Shown here in pieces: positions 23,529 to 34,677 of a stretch of DNA of 64,000 nt. The notes below the pieces were generated by a model, which saw nothing but the letters and a program-made list of their open reading frames with translations, did no database searches and was not told where the DNA came from. The stretch comes from Takakia lepidozioides. Its lineage: Eukaryota > Streptophyta > Takakiopsida > Takakiales > Takakiaceae. Every line of letters begins with the position of its first letter. Position 1 is the stretch's first letter. Location of the stretch: positions 434,001 through 498,000 of the forward strand of contig CM060733.1 of assembly GCA_030704615.1 (NCBI GenBank), written 5' to 3'. The position numbers were made by a program, and so were the translations under genes.

Positions 23529-26500
23529 TTAATGTGTCCATTGATGCTTGAACATGAATTGCACCTCCAATTCCCCATCCTCAGGAATATCCGTGCAATG
23601 TATTGCATTTTTCACCTGCCATCATCATCGTCATGAAAATGAGTATGATGTCCTAAATTGTACTAACAATCATTTATAGCACCAAACTATTTATGGGTGA
23701 AAATAATATGAAAATAATAATGGTTAGAACGATGATAGACAAATGAATGGTAAACATGACAATATATTCTCTATTACTGTTGTTTAACTTGTGAGGGTTG
23801 TGCAAAGACCTACATACCTTGTTGATGCCAAATTCAGCGCGTATGGTACACGGCCTGATTGCGCGAGCAATTTGTGGATCAGTAGGTCCACATAAATCTC
23901 GAAAGTTGTCCACTGGATTGCTTTCTGGATCACATTTATCACAAATTGCCATAGCAATGAAGTCTCCGGATGCTAGCTCATGTGTCATGGCCTGTAGTAC
24001 ATTAGACAACCTAATTAATTACATCAAAATATAAATAAAATGTTGGATAAGGAGATTAAATTAAACGTCCATCTTCTCCTATGAAGCCTGCTTGTATTGG
24101 TAACCACAAATGGCTGTTCAACAAAAATAGCTCATACAAATAAACAAGAAATCTGATATTGACTAGTTCGACAAGTCATATCTTACAAAGTAATCAGAAA
24201 CAATTCCTCTGTATACTTCTAAGAACTCTTGAGCATTGGGTTGTGAAAAGTTAGCCATCTCCAAACCCGTCACATCAAATTTTTGCATCACTCGGTCTAT
24301 GATGGCCCCAGCACAACCTGCAAACCCAACAATTATTATTTATGAATTTATATCTTCTTGTTTTTCCTAGTCAGAGTCTTATCTCCTTCTCATTGTCTGA
24401 AATTTATGTAGCCTCATCGGAATGAGACACATAAACTCTAACATGGATCAACATGTAATGACTAGAGATAGAAGACTCCGGCCGAAGCGGCGTAACTAAG
24501 AGCCACTTCCGCTTGCGGCTACTGCCCCCTTTGGAGGTGGGGGTGGGCCCTATTATGTAATGACTAAAATATCTGAAACCATCATAGTATATTTATATAT
24601 AGTTTAAATGCTACAGAAGTTATAGCAAGAAAATTATGTTGGGTAGTGATAAGCTCAATAGAATGATAGAAGATATTGCGGTCTTAAGCTGAAAATTTGC
24701 TTGTCGCTTTGCTCAAGGACCAAACTTCCTTTGGTTTGTCTCACATATATGTAAAACGAAGGACAAAACCGTATAAATGTACAACAAATAAATCTTACCC
24801 GCCATGAGAGCGTGAGGTTTGACAATTCCAAGAGTACAATTATTGAAATTTGCACACATCCCCATCTTTCTGTTTGTGAAGAAGAAAAGTGTTTCCTACA
24901 AACCAACACCAATTTAATCCTACTTAGATTCTCACAACAAAAGTTTATAATGATCTTTATTATCATACAATCCAATCAAAGCGGAAAATGACATATGAAT
25001 AACAAGGAAAATGAAAACAACGTAAGATCAAATTCATCATCAACCCCATAAAAGTTTAATTTCTACAGACAAGCTAAGACACGTTGCATTTCAACATTCA
25101 ATAATCAAAATACGATTAATTAACAAATACTTTTAAGGTATAGTAAAAAGAATATGTCATCTTGATGACAATAACTTTTAATCTTGAAAAGTGGTATGCG
25201 AACTCATTTACATATATACCTTCAACACCATTTGAAAACGGTCTATGCAATCCAAATTTTCAATTTAATAGATAATGATATTCTAGATCATAATCATATA
25301 TCCGCGAAAAGTTTTAGTTTGAAATTTTTATTTTATTTTCAACAACTATGTACTAAAAATAAAATAAACAGTGTGTTATGTTTTGATGAAAATAAGAATT
25401 ATCTTGAATTTAATATTATTTATTTGAACAAACACAGCATGAGTACCAGGCGGACACACTCATGAGAGTCAGATCCATGGCAAGCATTTCTTGTGCAGTC
25501 GATGCCAAATTGGGCTCGCAAGGAATTGGGTGTTTTCATCCTGGCAACTTCACTGCTGGTAGGACCTGTCCCAAATATTGAATCAAGTATTTAATACAAA
25601 TTTGGACTATTGAATCACAATGAAATTTAAAGGACGTTCTATTATGTATGTATGTTTTTTTGATATTTTTTGCTTATTGCTATATCGATGGTTGCCAATA
25701 GATATTAGATATTTGTTTCATATGATTATTTATTGGTTTTTATTTTTGACTATGTCATAATATTCATATATAAATGTAAGACTATTGAGACTTCACTAAT
25801 TTATATTTTACTTTTATAAGGGATAATAACTACTTATGTTTTCAGACCTATACTTTACAGACAACTGGTACACTATCAATTGGTCCATATACAACAATGC
25901 GGCCTTCAACTCCAACAATCAAAACATAATGCTAACTATAAAATTCTAAAAATAAAATGGTCAACTGGTATTGGGGTCAACTGGTCCATACAACTATGGT
26001 CATGATATTGACCCCAATATGATTTTCAAGGTATGCGAGGAGAATTTAAATCGTCTTATCTCTAATCTACCCCACCCATGAGGAATGAAAACTTTATGGT
26101 TTTTTGTATGGAAACTCATACAACGTCATACCATATTACAAGGGTCATGAACCAAATTCATTCTAATCATGTATTGTAGTCTTGCCATGGAGGGGAGACT
26201 GCAACAAATAATTTCTTCACGATGTCACAATTTTGAAGATGCATATTAATACTTACCAAGAAGCATCCTCCACCTACAAAGTGCATTCTCACCAACTAGC
26301 TCAATAGCCACCACTGGTCCACTCGCAATGAATTCAGTAAGGCATCTGCGCAACCCCCACCCATAACATATCATGATGCTCACAAATCATGTACATTCTA
26401 AGGAATTTCATAAAGAAATCCAGAGTTATATAAAAAGTTATAAATGAAATGAAATATAGGACTTTGGAAAGCTCTTAAATGCCCAAGCAATTTGCAACTT

Positions 26501-28614
26501 GGCAAAGGGTTGTACATCACATATTAGGTGAATTCTTCTGTTAGAAGCCTAGACCTAATCATGATCTATGTCTTAGTATCTAACATGTAAAATGTTGACC
26601 TTTTAGTTAGTATGCACTTGAAAGTTGAAATGAAAGCTTATTTGCTCATCAAAGTTGAAGAGATATTGTCATGAGTAGAAATTAGTGTATTGTGTAACTT
26701 ACTTAAAAAAAGGTTTGTCTTTATGAACTTCATAGAATATTTCAGCTTGCTTCAATGTGAGTTGACACATCCGAATCTGTTTGACGATAAAACCATTGCT
26801 ATAAATGCATTCTAATATCTTGCCCGTTTCTTGTATCGCATCCGGCTTGATCATGGCCAATGTCCTAGAGGCCACTCGAAAATAGATGTTTTCTTAGTGC
26901 CCGGTCTTTGTTGAAGATTTTTTACAAGAGTGCATTTCAATGAATGAAAATAAATTATCTAATTACTTATTAAACTAGTAAAATTAAATAATAACCCTAA
27001 ACATATGATATCAGTTTTTTGCATCCTCTCAACTTCCATGTGTGCGTTTGTTGATTGTACTTAGCTAATTTAAAATACTTTCAAACTCTATAAATTATGA
27101 ACATATGTGATATGAGCATGTACATCATTAGAGTATAAAGTTCGAGTGGTGTACATACGATTCTTGCAAACCACGTAAGTGCTTCTTTGTGAACTCATCG
27201 GCGTAGTTTTCAATTAGAAGCTTGCGGGTGTAAACTAAGATTGTAGAGCCTATGAAAAGTTGTTCCAAGGTTATTGCCGGATAAGCTACCCTTCTCAAAA
27301 ACACTTTGTGGTTTTTAACATCATACTGCACACAATGGACACATAGAATATGGTGGAATTATGTCTATTTCTCCTTTTGTTCTTATCGTTCGATATTGAC
27401 TCTAACATTTCTATGCTAGCACTTATCAATCATGACGATGGTCCATTATATGCAACAATCACACTGAAAGCTGACACATATCTCATGTTTAGATTAAAGA
27501 AAACCATTCACATGCGAGTTTTAGTCCATCTTGGTTGATTGGCCAAATGTATATATATGGTGCAGAGCAAGAGACAAATTACCATTTCAATAGACCCGTC
27601 GCCCGTGTGATAAAAAAACTGATACATCCAAACAAGCTCAGTCATCGGATCCAACCATCGTACAAGAAATGCATAACGTGCCCCATCGTCTCTTGATTCC
27701 TACCCAACTCTTTCCCTCATTTGTTTTGGCTTTCTTTTATTCAAAGACAACATAATCAAGTCCCAATTTTTTGTCTTTCAAACATGCATTTAAAAGACTA
27801 TGAGTAATCTCATCAACAAGTGCTTAGATTAAGCATCATGTGTAGTGATGTATTACAAATTAATTCAAGAAATTAGAATAAATATAAATGCTCGAAGAGT
27901 TAATCATGATTCATGAGAAACAGTATGAACTAAGTTTATTGATTCCGTTTATGAGAACTTTTCTCATGCTTACACTTAGTATATACATACACTGTTTGAT
28001 CATAGTAAATATAATTTGGAGTGACTTATTTTGATCTAAAGCTTCAACGTTTGATCTGTCTTATCTGTTTGCAATGAAATGAAAATAAATAAAAATGCTA
28101 TAACTACGCAATAAGTTGTTTGAATATCAACATTTATATTATCTCTAGCTTATATCTGGTGAATGGAAACATGAATGCATCCATAACAAGAATTAGGGCC
28201 TTAAATCCCCTCGGTAAATATTGTACCATGATAGCACCAGAATGAGTGTTTTAAACCACCAGATCAAAACTCTCGTACTAGTAGGTCTTTTGCAAAAATC
28301 TTGGTCAACTTTGGATTCAAATAACTTGCGGCATAAAAAATGCTAAGATCTATTACATCAGTGACTGAAAGAGCCACACATGTTACAAAATATACTCCTT
28401 ACATATAATATAGATATGGATGTATCCAACTTAATTTTAGGTCTGCAACTAATTACTTTAAGAAAAATATTAGGAAGACATTGAAACATATGCATGAAGT
28501 TGTGGATTTGCTTGAAAACCTCAACATGCATTCTTCATCCATGGAGTGAAGAGGAAAATAGGGAGATGGGAATAGCCAGCCTACCAGGTTCTTCCTAACT
28601 CCTTCAGCTGACAT
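23529..28614 (-). CDS. NME7: NME7 / nucleoside diphosphate kinase 7 (DM10 plus two NDPK domains)
   Basis: Ten exons with GT-AG borders and consistent phase give 390 codons: 28614-28585, 27699-27583, 27325-27159, 26864-26703, 26345-26257, 25565-25447, 24895-24799, 24317-24187, 23991-23818 and 23615-23529. The protein starts MSAEGVRKNL. Exons 2-3 encode a DM10 domain (FLVRWLDPMTELVW, YDVKNHKVFLRRVAYP, LEQLFIGSTILVYTRKLL). Exons 4-6 encode the first NDPK domain (TLAMIKPDAI, with active-site His in NACHGSDS). Exons 7-10 encode the second (TLGIVKPHALM, FRDLCGPTDPQIARAIRP, NAIHCTDIPEDGELEVQF). Animal NME7, of similar length (about 376 residues), is a gamma-tubulin complex and ciliary doublet protein; the family's presence fits motile sperm. 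Introns are AT-rich, and one holds a hairpin element. Exon 1 is the least certain part. Confidence 0.93.
24465..24554 (+). mobile_element. ~90-bp hairpin element, copy A
   Basis: This GC-rich insert lies in the AT-rich intron between exons 7 and 8 of NME7 (element strand opposite to the gene). It carries GACTCCGGCCGAAGC, then TAACTAAGAGCCACTTC, GCGGCTACTGCCCC and GGGTGGGCCC. It is flanked by the 12-bp direct repeat ATGTAATGACTA (24453-24464 and 24555-24566), an evident target-site duplication. No coding capacity, poly(A) tail or obvious pol III boxes are present. Confidence 0.85.
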
Positions 28615-29091
28615 CCGTGAACATCCATCCACCTTTGTTCATTTACAAATTTATTCGTCCAAAACTTCCCCATCATTCATCGTTTCCACATATTTAGATA
28701 TTTGCATCGATGAATGCGTCAAATTGATTCAATATCAAGAATTTTTTTTAAAGAAATAAAATAAACAATTCAGAGTGTGAAAGATATAAAGAAAATTTAA
28801 AAGAAACAGCCAGTTGAAAAAAACCAAAAAAAACGAATTAGGATAAATTATGTAGAAGAGAAACAAAGTAAAAAGATTACAAATAAGGGTTATAGAGCTA
28901 GAACTAGTTAGACTAGGAAAAAAAAAAAATCTAATCAAATTGCTTCTTTTATGAAAAACACGTCATCAGCCTTGTTTAAAAAACTCTTTCAATAAAATCC
29001 AATATCAACTAACAACGTGGAGAACAACTACAACAAGCAAAGTAGATTTGTCTTGCACATTCTAGAGGATCTAGTATAAGTTGATCCTTTA

Positions 29092-29487
29092 AGAATCTCC
29101 ACGGTGTCACGGTACCAGCCCAAAAACGGCAATCTAGCATGGCGGGGTCTTAGAAAGGCCCCGCAGCTTGTTCCATCGTTGACTCTGCCGGTAGAATTGT
29201 TGTAGGCCCCGCCTTAAATCTGCCTCCCGCACGGTACTTTTGCCAAGCATATAGGGACCCCGGCAACCACTGTACATTAAATTTGTGAGGTCATGAGATA
29301 TGATGTCCTCGGTCAACACGCCAAGATTGTGATCGAGCGGCGGGCCTGCGCCTTGGGGCTATCTCTGCCGGGTCTACTACCGTCCCAACCATGGAGTGTC
29401 AACCAAACAGTCCTTGTAAAAAATACCGTCACCCCTCTAACCATGGTATATAACGTTTGACGGGCCCTGCTCACCCTGGAGATGCTC
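29092..29487. mobile_element. PIF/Harbinger-like MITE, 396 bp
   Basis: A GC-richer segment is bounded on both sides by TTA (29089-29091 and 29488-29490), the usual 3-bp PIF/Harbinger target duplication. Its ends are imperfect inverted repeats: AGAATCTCCACGGTG on the left against GAGCATCTCCAGGGTG, the complement of the right end. GAGCATCTCCA-type termini are common in plant MITEs. It has no coding capacity. The left terminus is somewhat diverged, so the family call is probable rather than certain. Confidence 0.65.
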
Positions 29488-29598
29488 TTACTACTGTGGC
29501 TAACATTGTAAAATCCAAACCTAAGTGGATGGGAAGATGGGCATTTCCCACCTCACTAAGGTTTTAGAAAAGAAGGTAGAATGACATGCTAGTTGAAA

Positions 29599-29682
29599 GA
29601 GAGAGAGAAAAGACTCCGGCCACAGCCGGCGTAACTAAGAGCCACTTCGCCTTGCGGCTACTGCCCCTTTTCAGGGGTGGGC
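29599..29682 (+). mobile_element. ~84-bp hairpin element, copy B
   Basis: This is the same element as at 24.5 kb and in the same orientation. It starts with a GA-rich stretch, then GACTCCGGCCACAGCCGG, TAACTAAGAGCCACTTCGCC, GCGGCTACTGCCCC and GGGGTGGGC. Direct repeats GCTAGTTGAAA (29588-29598 and 29683-29693, 11 bp) flank it. The first stem is kept (CCGGC/GCCGG) while its loop differs from copy C. Confidence 0.85.
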
Positions 29683-30910
29683 GCTAGTTGAAAAAATATA
29701 TATAGGTCTAGCTCGAGGGATCAAGAAGATCTTACTTGTTCTTTCTCTTCAAACACTAGATATACCAAGTAAGAGACCACCATAATTAGTCAATGAGGGG
29801 TGTTTGCAGGGATGTTGATTAAACTCTCTAACACCTTTAAAGTGCAGCCAGCCAAAGAAGATCCTTGCATTTAATACAACAAAAAGACAAATGCTTAGCC
29901 TTCATGTTGTCTCTTCCGCAAACATGTAGAAGAAACAAGCTTAAAAGTAAGGGTTGGAACCTCACATGGTCCCATCACAAACACCCACAAATGTCAAAAC
30001 CAATATATTAGAGTGATTGTTGTGGAATACCGTAGTATAGGGGTCATTTCGACACAAATTTTAGTATTTCAAAGATTGTTGAAAATTTTGGAAATTGATT
30101 TTGTGAAATTAAATAACTTTGTGAATGATAATAGATTATATTTGGGAATGTTCCATATGTTGAAATGGAATTCTCAAAATAAAATAAAAAATCGACAGAA
30201 GATGTTGAAATGGCCCATGTACTCAGGTATTAGGTAGCTTACAGCCTAGCCCATTTGTTATTGATGTCCAGTCTTAAGGCAATTTATCTACAGGCTAGAA
30301 GAGATGGATGAGAGAAAGCAAGCTACCAATCAAGCTTTCTATAAAACAACCAACCATTAACCCATTTAAGTCCTCCACTTGACAAGATGAAACAAAATAT
30401 TGCTATGGCAATGTCTGTCATCAAAACTGAGCTGGAAAAGAAAAAACTTTGATCAAGTGTGCAATGGTACCACAAGAACAACCTCTATTCTTGCTCAGCC
30501 TCATCTAGAACTAAAATAAGATGGCTAAATTAATGCCAACAGTCCCATAAATAGTGAAGGTAAAGAACTCATTATCCTATTATTTATTGTTTAGGTGTCA
30601 GTTAGGGAAGGCTAGGTGGTTAGGCATATGGGGGAGCCACTTTGCAATTATGATGAGATTAGCATCAGCTATGGAGGAGCTGCAAAACCAATTGAAAACA
30701 ATAAAGATTCGTCTATGGAAACTAGGGGGTGGGGTGGAGAGAAAGAGAGCTGAGAGAGACCCGCCACCAACCCTTTCAGGTATACAAGGCTTTCAATGAA
30801 TGAATGTCGTGTACACTCAAGTCTCACACCAAAGGATATCGTTCTAGAAAGATATTTTGACTTGGGATCTAATCTCCACATGATATTGGATCTAGATATA
30901 TACCCATTTA

Positions 30911-30998
30911 TATAGGGCCCACCCCCGAAAGGGGGTAGTAGCCGCTAGGCGAAGTGGCTCTTAGTTACACCGGCTTCGGCCGGAGTCTTCTCCCTCTT
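30911..30998 (-). mobile_element. ~88-bp hairpin element, copy C
   Basis: This copy is in reverse orientation. Read on the minus strand it has GACTCCGGCCGAAGCCGG, TAACTAAGAGCCACTTCGCC, GCGGCTACTACCCCC and GGGGGTGGGCCC. Direct repeats TATACCCATTTA (30899-30910 and 30999-31010, 12 bp) flank it. Its third stem is a perfect ACCCCC/GGGGGT hairpin. Confidence 0.87.
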
Positions 30999-31446
30999 TA
31001 TACCCATTTAACTGGCGGTTCTCAAAAATTCCAAAGCTCGTAGGTGACATAAATCTTGCTAGTATTCATGATTGGAGTTCCAAGATTAGTTTTCTAAATT
31101 TTGAAAACATCAAAACCGAAAGATATGACAGAAATAAAAAATCCATCCAACATTCAATAATTTTATATTAGTTGTTTGAAATTTTGGCGATGGTAGAAAT
31201 TTCTTAATTAATATAGATGATACAATGAAATATTGGCTTTACATGAAAAACCAAAAATATCTGATTTTAGGATATTTTTGTTCAAAGACCAGTTTGGCAC
31301 ATATTAACTACATGTTTAGCGAAAATTCATAATGAAGCAAAAACAATGAGAGAGAGATATATATATATAAGTTTGTATTTGAGGAAAGTGAGGAAGTTGA
31401 TTTTGCCATTTGATGTAACATTGAGAAAGGACCACAATCAATGTTA

Positions 31447-31503
31447 TTTATATATATACATATATATATATACATATATATATATACATATATATATATA
31501 TAT
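31447..31503. repeat. TA/CA-interrupted microsatellite
   Basis: This is an alternating TA tract with regularly spaced C substitutions (about every 16 bp). It is simple-sequence DNA without coding value, although open frames pass through it on both strands. Confidence 0.9.
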
Positions 31504-33040
31504 TTTTCAAAAATATAGTTCATCTTTTTCCTGGTCTTTGTGAACATTTTTAAGGTTTGTTTTGTTTTGTTTTAGAATGCCATGCATATTCTTCTGATGA
31601 AGACATAGACTGTGAAGGAGAAATTTTATGTACCAAAAATGCTCATTTAATCATAATACTAGACATGAATGAAAACGAAATAAAAAGGAATAGGGTCTAT
31701 CGCCTCGGAGAAAATCTTGTACCACTCTGATTTGAATGATATAATAAACAAATATTGAGGTATGTGTTCGATTAGACAAGAGACTTGACTATCGTCTAGG
31801 TGTACCCATTTCATAAACTGATATTTAGGATCTACTTAGCATGCAATTAACCATCAAGAACATCTCAACATGCAATTAACTCAATAAATGCTAGACCATG
31901 CATCTCTTCGCTGCATCACACTCCTTTGGGAGTGGTAGTTGATGTGCATATTAATTTATTTACTTTGCTAATTACTTGCATGCTAAACTGGCGGTGTTGA
32001 TGGAGGAAGCTAAACACAACATATAGATGGCTCAAGATACTCAACCACATTATTACAACTCGAAAGTCAATTACTCCGATTAGTTTGTTTTATGACGTGT
32101 GCCCTGCAGCAATAGGGCCATATATTTCCGGCAAGAAAAAGGTGAAAGTAGTTGGCCCATATTTGTTGAACTTGAGATGTTGTCAAGACTATGATATCGT
32201 CTTTTACCTCAACATACAAGTGCTTCAATGATTGTTGACTCTATCAATGTCTTTGAACTGATCCATTCAAGTTTGCAGCTGGAATTTAACTTGATCTACA
32301 TCAATTTGGAAGGCTGCCGCTTTATAATCCACCTCACACCCAAGGCCACACCTGATCTGTCTCTTTGTAACTCTTAGGCATCTTCTTTGTATAATATAAC
32401 ACTTATTACGGGTAATTTATGTATTGACCCAGGGTTTTCCTTGCCCATGTAAGTTTTATCACATTGGATTTTATATGAAGAGGTTCTTCCAACTCATGAT
32501 CATGCTCCACCCCTCTGGCATAGTTAGCTTTTGCATTGGATTTTTTTTTTAGATCACAACTTTTATGGTTAGTGATTTTCTCTTCCATTCTAGCAAGATT
32601 TTAGCTGCATAACTACGATGTCAGCCTAGCCCCGGGCACAAAAAAGACGTCCCTTCACAAGGAGCGATCAAATTTTGTTGCGCCTCTAATTGACACCTTT
32701 GTCTTTTCCTACAGTGGGTCCACAGCCTTACATAATGCTATTGATTTCCATCCAAAGTAAGTTAGATTTTCGGAGAGGGAATGATTTTTGACATCTTCAT
32801 CCAAAACTTATATTAATTGTCATTTATTATGTCATGGGCCCACATGCCAATTGAGCGGGAGATTGGTTAACGTAGAAAATGATATGAACGACAAAAAGAA
32901 GCCCATTTCTTAACCATAATGAGCAATTCAGTTGTGGTAATGTTGTGTAACAATTTTTTCTGTGAGCACGCGTGTAGAACAACAGACATGATGGACTATA
33001 CGTAGACTTACAGAAAGGTTGTAGACATGGAAATTCTCAT

Positions 33041-33850
33041 TTTTTTCGCTATCAGTGCACACAAATATGAACAAAACATTGTAGAAGGTAGTGCCACCAC
33101 GATCGTGGTTACTAGCACTTGTAGATACTGTTGGCCTAAGTTTTTTTTTTGTGCCTTAGTTGCATGAGCCTTGAGGCCAAATCCACGATTGTTGAAGATC
33201 GAGGCTTGAAATGGATGTATATAAGGCTCCCCCCCCCCACCCCCCCAAAAAAAAAACAAAAAATTAGGCCAACAATATTTGCAAAGGCCGGAAACAACCG
33301 TGGTAGCAGTAGCTTCTGCAGTGTTGTGTTTGGTTCATATTTGTGCATTGATAGTGAAAAAATAGAGTCTATCTATCTAACAATCGTTTTTTTGTTTTTT
33401 GTTTTTTTGTTTTGTTTGTTTTTTAAAAAAATTGCCTTAGTTGCATGAGGCCAAATCCACGATCGTTAATGATCGAGGAAAATGGACATATATAAGGCCT
33501 ATTTGTTTTAAGAAAAAAACCTTAGGCCAACAATATTTGCAGGTGTTGGGGACCATGATTGTGATAGATAGGGAGAGTCTAATTTTTTTCATTGATATTG
33601 TCAACGATCGTGGTACCCAGCACCCTGCAAATATTGTTGGCCTACAATTTTTTTTAAACTTTAAATTTTGTTTAAAAACAAATTTCCCTTTTGTCTTAGC
33701 TATATGAGGCCAAATCCATGATCGTTGACGACCGACACGGACAAATATAGGGCCCCGGAATATTATTAATAAATAAATAAATTTATTAAAAAAAAAACTT
33801 AGGCCAACAATATTTGCAAGTGTTGGGAACCATCGTGATAGCACTGCCTT
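33041..33850. repeat. Nested foldback (inverted-repeat) element family
   Basis: Two motifs recur in both orientations. One reads TTAGGCCAACAATATTTGC followed by AGGTGTTGGG and a GATCGTGG-type block: plus strand near 33268, 33522 and 33801, minus strand near 33092-33145 and 33605-33646. The other, TGAGGCCAAATCCACGATCG, appears near 33163, 33445 and 33706. The outer arms of the first unit (33041-33115 and 33290-33362) are complementary over roughly 70 bp, so it would fold as a long hairpin. This is a cluster of related MITE-type insertions, some truncated or nested. Target duplications were not resolved. Confidence 0.75.
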
Positions 33851-34677
33851 CTAAAGTGCTGAGCACTGTTACAGGAAAAAGTAAGAGTCTTCATGGACCT
33901 ACAACAATTCTGTCAGTCTCATTATAGTCCATAATGTCTGTTGTTGCTGCAACAGACATGTTTGGAATGCTTTCATCATTGAAAAAGTCATGAGTGCCAT
34001 TCTTGATTTCTTCTAGTCCGACCATGGCAATCACGGATATTTTGCTAGATTGGAGCCCTATACATTTTCTAAAGTGTGGATGGTACCCAACCCATGTTTT
34101 TCAGGTGAAGTAAAGCCAGAAAGCACTCAAATTTTGTGGGCTACGACACGCCCTTATAAAAAAGCAGTGAAAAAAACGAAAAAAAAACCAGAAAGTGCAC
34201 GTTCCCTGGCTGAGTGGCACCATAAAGCACCAACAGAACCACACGTTGGCGCCTGGGAACCCGATCCCGTGGTATCCGCCATCCAACGGTCGGCGCTGCC
34301 TGTTGGCGTGGCAGTCGTGGGGGATCTCGCCACGTGTTGCGCCATGGGCCGTCCGTTCCCCAAGCGTTTTAGGGCTGGAGGGGGTGATCGTCGCCACTGC
34401 GCGGCGGCTGTCACTCTGAGTTCATCGCCTACTATGTTGTGCCTTGAGTTCATGTGCGTCGCCAGGTTCGTTTAGTGTGCGCTTGTTTGTATAAGGTAAA
34501 AAAGGGGGAATGGTATGTAACAAATGATTGCAAGCACAAGAAGAATGTCGCTTTATATAATGCCCGTGCTCCCACCGTGCAGTACTGGAACATATTGTTG
34601 TCCACAACACGGGTGAGAGGGCTAGAAAGAGAGTCCAATTTGTTATTCTTCTTTATTTGCTTTCAGGGAGCTGACCC

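Larger units (their letters stand above)
28615..34677. other. AT-rich island with small mobile elements
   Basis: No host gene was recognised upstream of NME7 in this stretch. It contains a Harbinger-like MITE, two copies of the hairpin element, a TA-rich microsatellite and nested foldback repeats, each listed separately. The promoter of NME7 should lie just above 28614. The remainder is low-complexity AT-rich DNA with no open frame of note. Confidence 0.5.

Noticed and set aside
31308-31547. Open frames rich in Tyr and Ile on both strands
   Set aside because: They run through a TA/CA microsatellite and do not represent a protein.
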